From Molossus alvarezi (lineage: Eukaryota > Chordata > Mammalia > Chiroptera > Molossidae), in the NCBI GenBank assembly GCA_037176705.1, contig CM073885.1, positions 219,988,290-220,052,289 on the forward strand: a DNA stretch of 64,000 nucleotides. Reading direction: 5' to 3'. The position numbers and the translations under genes were made by a program. The notes under the pieces were generated by a model. That model did no database searches. It worked only from the letters and a program-made list of their open reading frames with translations, and was not told where the DNA came from. The first letter of the stretch is position 1. Each line of letters opens with the position of its first letter. Of this stretch, positions 26,237 through 38,180 are shown piece by piece.

Positions 26237-26482
26237 TATTTTTATTTTTTTTTATCCTCACCCAAGGACATTTTTTGATACTTTGTTCAGATAGAGTGGG
26301 AGGGAGAGAGAGAGAGAGAAACATTGACGTGAAAGGGACACATCGAGTAGTTGCCACCCGCACAACCCAACCAAGGTCAGGGACAAACTGCAACTGAGGT
26401 ACATGTCTTTAGCGGGAACCGAACCCGGGTCTCTTGGGACCGCAGGCCGATGCTCTAACTGCTGAGCCACACCGGCCAGGGC
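26237..26482 (-). repeat. VES-type SINE, GAGGAT-tail subfamily
   Basis: Minus strand, full length with a short CT body. Flanks AGGAAATATT at 26,221 and 26,483 mark the target-site duplication. Confidence 0.94.
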
Positions 26483-27054
26483 AGGAAATATTTTTTAAAT
26501 TTAAAATAATAATAATAATAAAAGAAGTGGACTGAAGTTACAACAAAACCCCACGGGAACAGCTAAGTACTTTGCTTTGGTATAAAGTACACCAACAAAC
26601 CAAAAATGTCCCAAATTGGCACTGTACCAGTAAGCACTCAGGGGTGGTAGAGAGGCTTTGAGATGGTGCTCTGAGTTGTCTGTAAGGCGCTGGCCATTCT
26701 TTGGTCCACAGGCCGGAGGCGCTCACACAGGCAGCACCAACAGTCACCTGGGCTGTGCTCCGTGGGCTCTTACAAGGGCTCACATGTTTTACAAACCGTG
26801 GCTCACCTTAAAGATCCATCTGCATTGAGGACCTATGTTATGCTTGATTCACTTCATCTGCTGCCCAGCTCCAAAACTGTTAAGATTTTTATCACCACAA
26901 ACTAATAGGTGCCAGGGTCCTAAATATGAGCTAGGGACTGGACACGGAGTTTGGGTTTTCCCCGCTGGGCAAATGGGAAACCTCAAAGAATCTGCCGACA
27001 AACCACCTATCTAGAACGCCTCAGTTGTACTGTCCTTGGATCTGCAGTGACAGC

Positions 27055-27200
27055 AAAACTCAGGGGATCTGGCTCCAGTTCTGAGTCTGTGGTCTGTAAG
27101 CAGGTCACTTACTCTCCTGGGTCTCAGCTTCCTTTTCTGTAAATGCAAGAGCTGGATGAGACGATGTCTTTAAAAGTCCTTCCTTCTTGACAATCTATGA
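27055..27200 (+). repeat. MIR SINE
   Basis: Sense MIR: TCTGGCTCCAGTTCTGAGTC, then AAGCAGGTCACTTACTCTCC, TCAGCTTCCTTTTCTGTAAA. Diverged. Confidence 0.7.
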
Positions 27201-27714
27201 AAACCCCAAGCAACCCCCACCTCACGCGGTGTTCACTGCAGCTCCACAGCACCCAGTGCAGAGTGTAAGTGCTCACATGGGTTCCTTAGCTGTAAACAGT
27301 CAACAAGTGGCCAAGGGGTCACTGTAAGGAGGAAGAGGAAGTAGGAAGAGTCAACACAGAACATCCAGGATGTTTCAGGCCGGATTTCAATTGCTAAGGG
27401 CAGAACTTACGAACAGCGGCAATACTAAAAGAGAAAGAACCCAACTCTTAGGTTTAAATGAGGGGACTAGACTACATCTGAGTTAGGAGGCAGCCATGGT
27501 GGAAGAGGACAGACCAGAAGCAGTATTCCTGGGGCTCAAACAAACCCTACTTCTGCACAGACCAGAAATGCCTTCATCTACAAGGGCAGGTAAAAGTGAT
27601 ATCAATTCACCAAACTGTTAGAGATAAGAAGATAAAGATTATGTGAAGTACAGTGAAATAGCACCAGGGCCACCAGTCTGGAAACAGCAGTGTCTTGCTT
27701 TAAATCTATACAAC

Positions 27715-27905
27715 TAGCTAGCTGCCAGGCACCATTCTAAGTGTTTACATGCATTAAAGTTTATGTCCTCACAATCTGGTAAGATTGGGATTATCCTTGT
27801 TTTACAGATATTACGTCACAGAGTTATAAACTTACCCAAGGTCTCAGAGCCACTAAGTAACAACACCTAGATTTTTAACCCACTATGAAACTGTATCAGT
27901 GATTC
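27715..27905 (-). repeat. MIR SINE
   Basis: Antisense MIR: GCCAGGCACCATTCTAAGTG, then TTGTTTTACAGATATTACG, then CCCAAGGTCTCAGAGCCACT. Confidence 0.8.
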
Positions 27906-28514
27906 ACCTCAGCATTTCTTCCATATAAACAAATTTTAGTTTCTGTCCTGTTTGCTTGATACATGTCATGTGTTCACTAAAGTGGCAGGTCGTGTTTGGG
28001 ATGGTCTGGTAAAATACACGCTGAGCAGGTGAGTTGCACTGTTGATGAAGAAGCCCTAGGGAGGTGGTCATGCTCTGAGGATCAGCAAGCAGGCTGCTTC
28101 CCTCATGTATGCTCTGTGTGGCCGCCTCACACGCATGTGTGTCTCATGTACACACGCTGACAAGGTGCACCCTGTGACCTGTAGGTTTACCTGTGACCTG
28201 ACTGTGGGAAGTGCTGCTGGAGAGCAAGGCCAGAGCTTGGAAGGAGAGACTGACCCATTCTTCACCCTGTAGAAGGAAGCAAAGCCAAAGCAGAGAAGCA
28301 AGGACCCCAGAGGGAAAGGGTTCGATTTTCCTTTTTAAGGGTTTCAAGTGTAAAGTCTTGCAAAAATTTCTTTCTTCCATTAAGAGCAACGAACTCGGGG
28401 CTTGCCCTCGGTTGACAGAGCTCGATTGTAAAGCAGAACAGGCACGATCACTGACTTCAAGACTCATCACTCAGTACCGTCAAATATACTTTTTTATTTA
28501 AAAAAATTTGAAAC

Positions 28515-28765
28515 AATCCCATTTGGGTGGCTCTGAGATCAGAAAGAATTGAATTCAAACCCTGATCCCATTTACTTACTAGCTGTGTGACTTTGGACAA
28601 ATTATTTAACCTTCTTGGACCTGTTTTCTTATCTGAAAAATGACATAATAGCACCTACTCATAGACTTATTGACAAAATAATGCACAGAGAGTGCTTAGG
28701 CACAGTACCTGCTATAGAGTGAGTGTTCATTACTTACTATTATCAATAAGAGAACATTATGTAAT
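28515..28765 (+). repeat. MIR SINE, near full length
   Basis: Sense MIR: TTGAATTCAAACCCTGATCC, CTAGCTGTGTGACTTTGGAC, AAATTATTTAACCTTCTTGG, through GCACAGTACCTGCTATAGAG. Confidence 0.85.
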
Positions 28766-29680
28766 CTATGGACCTCAAATAACCCAATTGAAATGAGTTA
28801 AAATGGGATCTCTCACCCAAAACAATAAACTTCTCAGTTAAAGACCCTATTGCTAATTCAAGGGCTCCCTTGTTTAATCTTCCATCTAGCACAGCTTGTA
28901 CTCAAATGCTAATTACAAGTTAGGTGTTAATTATCTCACAAAAGTTTCTTCAGATCACAGAGCAATAAATGCCTGGGTCGCTCTAAAGGACTGGGCTTCA
29001 GAGCTGTTCCTTCGGGTTCCACGCTCTCCCCTTTCTGTCTCCAAGTTGTTTCAAAATTTATTAGTCAAGACACTTTCCACCGGACAAACGGACTCAGCTA
29101 CATTCTTGTCTCCACTAAATTACTGAGCAAAAGACAAAGCAGTCCTAAAACATATTTAAATGAACTTCAGTGAAGAGTGAGCTCGTGTTTTTTGTTTTGT
29201 TTTGCTTTTTCAAAAAAGACACAAACCAAAAAGAAGATGGCACATTTAAAACTTCTCTATAACAAGACACCAAAAACAAAAGATACATGGCAGACCGGGT
29301 GAAAATTATGTGCCCACAAAATAGAAGGAAATAGTCTGATTGAGGGTAGAGGGAGAGAAAGCAGGAATGTGAATAAGGTATTCTCAGAGAAATAAATACA
29401 AAAGGCAATAGCGGTATGAAAACATGCTCAACCGCACTGTAGCCATAGTCAGTTGGATAGCTCTACCATGCCGAGGTTGTTGTTACCTTGTGGGCCATCG
29501 GCCATCTTTACCTCAGAATTACTTTAGAGAAGTCATTTTAATTCCCCATACTTTAAAAGGCCTCTTTTTTTAAAGGACCAGGTGAGGCTGGACAGAAAGG
29601 AATCACTGTGACAAACATTTGACATTTTTTACCCAGACCCGCACTGGCTCATTCTGATCTTTTCAGTGAGCAGTGAGCCC

Positions 29681-29900
29681 CACCCAGCCAGTGTGGCTCA
29701 GGTGGCTGAGCACTGTCCATGCACCAAGAGGTTGCCGGTTCGATCCCCCAGTCAGGGCACAGGCCAAGGTTGCCAGCTTGGTACCCGGTGAGGGGTGTGC
29801 AGGAGGTAGCAGATGGATGTCTCTCTCTCTCTCCCCCTCTCCCTTCCTCTCTTGCTAAAATTAATACAAACATATAATAATAATAATAATAATAATAAAA
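29681..29900 (+). repeat. VES-type SINE, older form with (TAA)n tail
   Basis: Plus strand. The tRNA-like part reads GTGTGGCTCAGGTGGCTGAG with B-box-like GGTTCGATCCCC. The body has GTGCAGGAGGTAGC and the tail is a (TAA)n microsatellite at about 29,873-29,900. It lacks the GAGGAT tail. Confidence 0.9.
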
Positions 29901-31007
29901 AAGATGAGCAGCGTATCACCTTTCCAGTGGTGATGACCTCCCCCATGACAACATGCCTCTCACTAAGGATCACCTTCACCCCTCCTCCAAAGAGGAGACA
30001 TAAGACGAAGAGCCTGGCACAGAGCCCCCGTTCCTCGTCACGGATGTGAAATGCCCAAATGCCCGGGATGCTGTAAAATCACCACCGTCTTTGGCCACGC
30101 ACAATGGTAAAGTATACACATTGACTACAAGTCAGTCAGGAGTAAAAAATTCAGCTCTGCCACTTTTGAACTGCAGGTTTCTTCTAAGTGTCTTTTTCTT
30201 TCATTATAAAGTAAGGAGAGTATCGATTATCATAGGCTTGTTACAGTTTCAGCTGATATTAAACAAAGCACCTGGGATAGTCTTGCCTCTATTAAGCAAT
30301 TTCATAATAGATAATATTTAAATTGTTTTCTCTATCAATTCCATGTCAATTCTGCTAGTCACTTCAGTATGTTTATATAAGATATACATATAGATATCAC
30401 ACATAAACTTCTAAAATGAAAAGAGTCTTCCCCTGAACCCTATATCCTCACTTCCACAAACCACAGATATCTTTGAATAACCACGTCTCTATTATTTCTA
30501 GAACTTTCAGCAAGCATGCTGGCAGCCCTCTGGAAGGTAATGAAAGTAATGAAAATACTAAAAGCAGCCTACTAATTTCCACACAGAATAGTTTCAGGAG
30601 TCACTGATATACATATAACCTCAATAATTAGGAAGAATAAGCAAGGGGAGGCCCTGCACACAGCATCAAAGAGAACTACGATCCATACCACTGACTGAGG
30701 CTGCGTTACCCAGTCACTCTGCCATGTATCTGAGGGACAGAAGTAAATTATATTACATTCTGTCGACTCCAACTGATATGGTCTGAACAACCAGGGCTGA
30801 GTTAAGAAACAGGTGAAACGAAAATGGAACTCTTCAGCTCACTGCATTTGTGGTCACTTCTCAGTCCTCCAGTGTTCCCTCTGTCACGTGTTCAACCACT
30901 AACTAATAGCTGAGAATTCCTTCTAGGATTTATGCCACAGTAATTTTTACTGGTTAAGTCTTTCTCATGGGCAGAAAACCTGGGCCTGTTACTGCATGGT
31001 TATTTTT

Positions 31008-31216
31008 TTTAAGTATGTTTTATTAATTTTAAAAAGAGAGGATGGGAGAGGGAGAGAGAGAGAAACATTGATGTGAGGCAGAAACATGAATCGGCTGCCT
31101 CCTGCATGTCCCCCACACTGGGGTTGGAACCCACAGCCAAACAGGTAATCAAACTGGTGACCCTTTGGTGCACGGGGACGATGATGCTCAACCACCTGAG
31201 CCACACTGGCTAGCGC
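31008..31216 (-). repeat. VES-type SINE, older form
   Basis: Minus-strand copy flanked by a perfect 16-bp duplication, CTGCATGGTTATTTTT, at 30,992-31,007 and 31,217-31,232. Although of the older sequence type it has an intact target-site duplication. Confidence 0.93.
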
Positions 31217-31307
31217 CTGCATGGTTATTTTTGAAGCATTTATTGAGGAGCTCCTTTGGGCCAGGAACTGTTCTTTGCTGGATTTAAGATACAAAAATGA
31301 GTAAAGC

Positions 31308-31552
31308 GCCCTGGCTGGTTTGGCTCAGTGGTTAGAGCTTCGGCCCACGGACCAGAGAATTCCAAGTTCAGTTCCCACTAAGGGCATGTAACTTGGTTGC
31401 AGTTTGTCCCGGCCCCGGTTGGGGTCGCGTGGGTGGCAACCACTCGATGTGTCTCTCTCACATTGATGTTTCTCTCTCTCACTTCCTCCTTCTCTCCCTC
31501 TTGCTCTATCTGAAGATGAATGCAGAGTTGTCCTCAGGTGAGGGTAAAACAA
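31308..31552 (+). repeat. VES-type SINE, GAGGAT-tail subfamily
   Basis: Plus strand, head GCCCTGGCTGGTTTGGCTCA, tail GTCCTCAGGTGAGGGT. Flanks AAAAATGAGTAAAGC and AAAAATGAATAAAGC are a near-perfect duplication. Confidence 0.95.
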
Positions 31553-34009
31553 AAAAAATGAATAAAGCATGAAAACTATTATGGTACAAGATATCTCCTT
31601 ATTACAAGAGCCTAAGATAAGTGGGAATTCAGAAAACAAGTCTTCCTACCCACCTGGGTGAGGGGCAAGCCTGCAGAGTCCTGAAGGATGCGGAAGCAGG
31701 TATAGGGAGTGAGAAGAGGCCAGGACAAAAGCATCTACTCAGTGCAAAGGCAGGAGTGGGAAAGAAGGGGATGCTCATGGGGCCCCACAAGCAGCAAAAA
31801 GGGTGTCGTGGAGAGAGGCAGCAATCACAGAAGGGCGTGCATGCAGTCCTGGGGAGGGGAGATATTATCCTGAAGACAATAAGGTATTTTTGCAGAAATA
31901 AATGAAGGGGAAACAGATTCAGCCTCTCTAATACTTTTTCCTTTGGAAAACCTTTTATCCCAATAAAGGGGCCCTTTAGTTCTAAGTCTATAAACAAATA
32001 TTAGGAAATGCTTTTTAAGAACTAGAGTAAATACTCAAATTTTATATTAATAGGCAAAAGGGGTCTGAAATGTCAGGAGTGAATTTCTAACTAATCCTCT
32101 GGTACAAAGTAGTACAGAAAAATCCCATTGCCAAGTTGCTGTTTGTGATGGCTCTTTAGTTGTGTTTACTCAGCTGTGGTGCACTCTGATCTTCATGAAC
32201 CATGCAGTTGGTAGAGTTTGGCCTTTATTTATGGACTGAATTTTGGATGGATTTTTAAAAATAATTTCTTAAGAAAAATGAGCATGCATACTTTTATTAT
32301 GAATTCCTTTGATGCCTAAAGCCAAAAGATTTCTTTTATTTGGTCAGGGGTCTTAAATATGATTCAGAGGTCATAACATCTCTCTAATAAATGTTCCCCT
32401 ATCAGAGTTGAGCTCAAATGTCTTCTATTTTATATTTGTATTTGTAACCTCCAAAATATGAAAATGGCACTTCTACAGAGGTTGCTTTGACAAAGCCAAT
32501 ATTCAGTGGATTCAATTTGGAAAATTAGCAGAAGAAAAGGTCTAAAATTTACAACTATGCTTTCTGTGGGCCATTTAGTCCCCCCACCCCCCACCCCAGC
32601 CCCAGCCAAGTCAGAATTAGGATTTGATTACAATAACAGGGCAATGGTTTCATGAGTCTCAGATACTCAATAAGAGGTGTAATGTCAATGTAACTGCATA
32701 TCAAAGTACTGTGCTTTGACCAAGACTTGCATTGTAACTTGCTTCTGTTGGCCTGAAAAATTAGAAACAAATCCAGCATCGGACTTTAGCTGCGTCATAT
32801 TTTCTTCAAGGCAAGGGAGGCTTTACAAGCCAAAAGTAACATGTGGGAGGAAGACTTCCACGTGTGCACACAGACCTTTCAACTCCACATTTCTCAGTAA
32901 AAATGCTCCAACATAACAGTGTTGGAGAAGGATAAACTGAGAAGGGCAGGATGATCAAGACCATGTAAAACGTCAAGGATATCTTTAAAAGAATAGGACG
33001 ATACCCCAATACTCCTCACTACCCTTTTGCCAAGTTACTATCTTAAATCATATGAAACTCCCAGTTTTGTAGTTCAGAAACAGCTAAAATTGACTACTTC
33101 TTGTGATTCAGCCTACCACTAGAAATTCTGCAAAATTAAAGGTAATTTTGCCACATTTTTCTGATGATCTAAATGGTTTATTTGCTTCTTTAAAACATCG
33201 TGAAGAGTAGGCTTTTGGAAAGAAGGATATCAAAACTCATACAAAAACAAAAACAAATTTTATTAATTAAAATGTTCTAACAATTCGAAAAAAAGCTAAA
33301 CCAACCTCCTAGGAAGATGTTTTCTAAAGTTTCTGTTTACTAAATGCCTGTTTTTGTTTTTGTTTTTCAAGGCTCTCTCTGTCACAGGTTTTTCCTGGAA
33401 AATACATTTTTCTCTAGGTAGGAAGGAGAAAGGGGGAAAAGGGAGCGTTCCGGGTTCCTGTTCACGGGGAAAGAGTAATGAGAAACTTACGCCTCAGCTG
33501 AACTCCCCAGGCCTCGGTTTCCTCAGCCCTGGATCGGTGACCTCTGAAGTCCCTCCTGGCTCTAGCACTGACAACTTATTGGAATGTGGGATAACAGACC
33601 ATATTCTAACCTGTATCCTCCTGCATTTTACATCATCCTATTGCCAGCTCATAAATAATTTCACAGCCTGTAAGGAACAGCCATTAACTGTCATTGGACT
33701 TCAACCAAAAAGAAAAAAAATCCACTCCCTTCACTATATATAGCACATATTTTTGCAGAGGGACATTTGCATGGGCCAGCACACACTCAACGATCCCTCT
33801 GTTCTCTCTGCTTTGGGTCCTCTATAACCATATAACCCTCAACTCAGGTTTTACTTCTCCCAGTTTGAGCTCCTACAACTCACACCTGTTTGGAGATAGC
33901 CTGTAAAGGAAACAACTGAAAAGTTTTGATGCTGATCTCAAACAAAAATCTATACACTCTCATCTCAAAGCAATTGCTTCACTTCTGTTTTAAAAATGAG
34001 CACATTTCC

Positions 34010-34234
34010 GCCCTGGCCGGTTTGGCTCAGCGGTTGGAGCGTCGGCCTGCGGTACAGAGAGACCCGGGTTCGGTTCCCGCTAAGGGCATGTACCTCGGTT
34101 GCAGTTTGTCCCCGGCCCTGGTTGGTCGTGCGGGTGGCAGCCACTCGATGTGTCCCTTCACATCGATGTTTCTCTCTCTCTCTCCCTCCCGCTCTATCTG
34201 AACAAAAAATGGAAAAATGTCCTCGGGTGAGGAT
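34010..34234 (+). repeat. VES-type SINE, GAGGAT-tail subfamily
   Basis: Full-length plus-strand copy close to the local consensus. Flanked by AAAATGAGCACATTT on both sides. Confidence 0.96.
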
Positions 34235-35002
34235 AAAAAAATGAGCACATTTTCCACAAAAAGCGCTTTAAGTGTGCAAATGTTAAAACCTCTAGAAGGC
34301 ATATCTCCCCCCCCCAAAAAAACCCACCTTTTAATGGTTTCTTTACTCATATACCAGAAAAATAAATGAATTATTGCCAGTGGAAATCAGATTGCAAATT
34401 GGCAGCCTCAGCCCACAAACATGTTTATGTGGCCCACACAGTATTTTAAAAATATTTGATCTACTTGCCGACATTTTCAGATGAGAAAATATCACTTCAA
34501 ACTCTAAATGTCCATCTTCTCTTGAAAAACCGAAAACTAGGGCACCACTGAGGTCCTCCTTTCACCAGCCAGAGCCAAGCGGTGGCCTGTGCTTGCCCGT
34601 TTACAGCAGCTGGAAGACCTGAGCGTTGTCCCTTTTGGTATTTTTCTCCCTCAAATAAATAAGCCAAATGATGTTCCCCCTGGTCAAAGATGGTTTTGCA
34701 TTTCTCTCCCTTACCATCCTTACCATGACATAAATAATTCAATCCAGAACCAAACCAAGGCCTTCCAAAGCTGCGTGATAAGCCACTGATGGAGATTACA
34801 TAAGGTGAACTTCTATTTCTTTTTAATGTTATGGTTATATCAAGTTAAGCATTTTCTAATTGTAAAAAAGTATAAGCATTGAGATCTAGATGACATGAAT
34901 TTTTAATTTTTTTTCAAGATGTGGTATTGCTAGAATTAAATTTGATCTATTATAAAAGCTTTTCAAAATCTATAAGCTTAATACATATAAAAAACGCACT
35001 GA

Positions 35003-35250
35003 GCCCTGGCCAGTTTGGCTCAGCAGTTAGAGCGTCGACCTGCAGTCCAGAGAGACCCGGGTTCGGTTCCCGCTAAGGGCACGTACCTCGGTTGCAGTTT
35101 GTCCTCGGCCTTGGTTGGTCGTGTGGGTGGCAGCTACTCGATGTTCCTTTCACATCGATGTTTCTCTCTCTCTCTCTTCCTCTCTCTCCCTCCCACTCTA
35201 TCTGAACAAACACTGGAAAAATGTCCTCGGGTGAGGATAAAAAATAAAAA
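35003..35250 (+). repeat. VES-type SINE, GAGGAT-tail subfamily
   Basis: Full-length plus-strand copy close to consensus, tail GTCCTCGGGTGAGGAT followed by an A-rich run. The target-site duplication is not obvious. Confidence 0.95.
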
Positions 35251-36701
35251 AAAATACCACACAGTTATTCATACTAATCTTCTGTCCTCTTTGCTGAAAA
35301 TAGTTGCCATCTTTTCCTAATCAGGTCATAGTCATTTCAAAAGCCTTAATAGTTTCTTGTCTCTACCCTGCAATAAAAAGGACAGAGCAACTGATTTGAC
35401 AAAACATCTTCCTAAATCTTATTCTTGACCTTACCATGTATCCAAATATCTCTTGTCAAGAGGAGATAAGAAGGTTCATTTCACCGGAGTATTATTAGCA
35501 AAATTGGCACAAATTTTGAGTCATGGTAACATTAATATGCAGGGTGTTAACCTACTATTCACCATCTCCATGAACTGTGGAATAAAAGCAAACTGAAGTT
35601 AAGCTGCAGTGTAGATAAGATCAGACATAGCTGTTTCCTCTCTCCCAAGACCGTAGTTAAAAGATGAAGGGAACACAAAGAGCAGACTCTACCAGAGACT
35701 TGACCATAGGAAAGAATAGCAACCTGCTGCAATTGTAGGCTTGCCATTGTTCAGAATGTTGCTGAAATTTTTAATAGCTCTTCTTCTAAAGCATATTATC
35801 TTTTCCATCAGTAGGACAGCTGAGCCAAGGCCTAGGAGCATTTCTGATGATACACGATCCTTTGACCATCACAAATTCATTCTCCTTAATACCTAAGATC
35901 CTAAGTACAGGGTTCCAAATTTAGAATATACATATTCTGTACCTCTATCATAAGGGAGAAAATCATTATTAGCTCCTAAATTCAACTACAAGAGCACAGC
36001 AACCATTTTGCTTTATGTTGTGAAGAAAAAGTGCACTTTTAAATATCATTTATGCAAGCATTATGCCCTTCAATGTATCCACATGACCAAAATGTGCTTG
36101 CTACAAGAGTTTCTTTTATAAACAGGAATACAGAAAACAAACATTCATTTTCTATAATAATCTCTGTCAGTAATAGGCATAAATCCTCAGCTCAAAAGAT
36201 AACATTTCATAAATGACTTCTTTATATTGGTCAATTACAAAACAATTCTCTCCAACAAGAATAATCTACAATACTGCAAGTACCTTAGAAGTCATATCTA
36301 TGCTCTAAAAGTGGTCAGAAGAATCTGCCATTTTAAAAACCCTATAGATAGGAGTAACTTAGTGCTGCAGGTTTTAGCTCAGCCAGTCAGTCAGTCTGGC
36401 AGGTGAGGTACGGCAGAGCGCACTGGGCCACATCACATGTGCTCAAATCCAGCTACCACTCTCTGGAAATAAGTGTTCCAATGAGATTGGGCTCAAAAGG
36501 GTCCTCAGCTTGCTTTCCACCTTCTAAATTCCCTACAACTCCACAGCACTGCTGGAATTCAGTAAAGCTCAATGATAAACACTGCATATGGATAATGTCT
36601 AGATTTTTAAATTCTGCATGAAGCCAAAGTTCAATATAAGCACAGGTAAACAAGGCCTGGCACAGTGACTGATCTATCTCTTGGTTCAAGCTTGGCTTTT
36701 T

Positions 36702-36937
36702 TTTTTTTTTTATCCTCACCCAAGGACACTTTTTCATTCTTTGTTCAGATAGAGCAGGAGGGAGAGAGAGAGAGAAACATCGATGTGAAAGGGACACATT
36801 GAGTGGCTGCCACCCGCACGACCAACCAGGGCCGGGGACAAACTGCAACCGAGGCACATGCCCTTAGCGGAAACCGAACCCAGGTCTCTCCGGACCGCAG
36901 GCCGACGCTCTAATGGCTGAGCCAAACCGGCCAGGGC
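36702..36937 (-). repeat. VES-type SINE, GAGGAT-tail subfamily
   Basis: Full-length minus-strand copy flanked by a perfect 16-bp duplication, TCAAGCTTGGCTTTTT, at 36,686-36,701 and 36,938-36,953. Confidence 0.96.
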
Positions 36938-37030
36938 TCAAGCTTGGCTTTTTATTATGAGGATGATGATGATGAACTATTTCAAGCATACAGACTATCA
37001 CTCACCTCTGTACTCATTATCTATTGGTGT

Positions 37031-37555
37031 TGTAAGGTGTCAGCAAGATAACCAGAGACGCACAGCTGAATTGTAAAGGAGCACTTCATTACACTGGCGG
37101 TTGAAGGGGGCTCTCCCTAAATCAACAGCCCTGAGCCTTCTTTGTTGCCCACTTATATAGACACAAACTACAGAGAGAAAAAAACTATATTCTTGGTGCC
37201 GCTTTTGGCACTATTAGGAGGGGGGAACTGATAGAAGGGGGTTGAGAGCAGCTGTTAGAGGTTAGGCCAACCATTAATCTCTTTTTTCTCATGGTTCCTC
37301 TGAGTTTCCCAAGGCCATCATTAACCCCTTATCTTTATAGTCCTTGGGTTTCTCAAGGCCCTTATGTTTACAAAAAATAATCTGCCGGGGTGTGTACGTG
37401 TAGTAACTGAGGGTCAGAATGGAGTTATTACATTGGCAAATTACAACTTTCACCATCCACATACTGTTCTTCAAGTCTCTTCTTTTTGTCACACATTCAT
37501 CCCAAGATCTCGGAGCACCTCTTCCTGGTGCCATTCCCCTCCTTCCCCCAGTTCA
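37031..37555 (-). repeat. Probable solo LTR of an endogenous retrovirus
   Basis: On the minus strand the segment contains GTCTATATAAGTGGGCAAC, a TATA box in a typical U3/R setting. About 100 bp later it ends in GGTTATCTTGCTGACACCTTACA. A C-rich start, a TATA box at roughly four-fifths of a ~0.5-kb unit and a terminal CA fit a solo LTR. No gag, pol or env sequence is present next to it. The right edge is uncertain and I could not find a clean short duplication. The left flank (CATTATCTATTGGTGTTGTA) resembles an MLT1 end, so it may have inserted into an older repeat. Confidence 0.5.
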
Positions 37556-37599
37556 CCAGCTTAGCTCTTAAAACAAAATGAAAATGTGCCTGGGATTTA

Positions 37600-37858
37600 C
37601 GTCAGGCACAGAGGTAGGGAGGAGTGACAGGAGGGTGGAGAGAAGGGGAAATAGATGACATAACATTGGGTTGGGTGGGGATGTAGGAAATATAGTAATA
37701 TTGTAATAACTATGTATGGTGTCCAATAGGTACTAGATTTACTGGGGTGATCACTTCATAAGGCATATAAATGTCTCATCACTATGTTTTACCTGAAACT
37801 GATGTAATATTGTATGTCAACTATAATTTAAAAATAAAAATTTTAAAAATTAAAAAAA
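37600..37858 (+). repeat. L1 LINE 3' end, truncated
   Basis: The segment reads GGTACTAGATTTACTGGGGT, GATCACTTCATAAGGCATAT, TTTTACCTGAAACTGATGTA and ends TATGTCAACTATAATTT plus an A-rich tail. This is the standard 3' UTR end of older mammalian L1 families. Only the 3' UTR is left. Confidence 0.8.
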
Positions 37859-38012
37859 AGATTGGGCTGGATGATATGATGGAAGGTTTCATTATACCAT
37901 TCTCTCTACTCATGTATGCTAGGGATTTTCCTTAATAAAGTTTTTCTAAAATACTAAGACAGAGAGAGGTGGGGAGGGTGGGTGGAGAGATCAGATTATC
38001 AATACTTCTAAA

Positions 38013-38180
38013 ACTTCACTATCCATAATGGTAGCCACAAGCTACACATGGTTATTTAAATTTAAATGCAAATTAATTTAAATTAAACAAGATAAAAAAT
38101 TAATTATTTAATTGCATCAGCCACATTTCAAGTATTTAATAGCCACATATGGCCAGTGGCTACCATACTAGACAATGCAG
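38013..38180. mobile_element. hAT-type non-autonomous DNA element (168 bp)
   Basis: The ends are inverted copies: CTTCACTATCCATAATGGTA at the left, and ATGGCCAGTGGCTACCATAC...ACAATGCAG at the right (complement CTGCATTGTCTAGTATGG). The sub-terminal AGCCACATATGGCCAGTGGC motif is known from a Charlie-type MER family. Non-coding. Confidence 0.65.

Noticed and set aside
34027..34350. Repeated short frames encoding Leu-Glu-Arg-Arg-Pro-like peptides at many SINEs
   Set aside because: These are frames through the tRNA-like head of the SINE, recurring at each copy in the same place; they are not genes.
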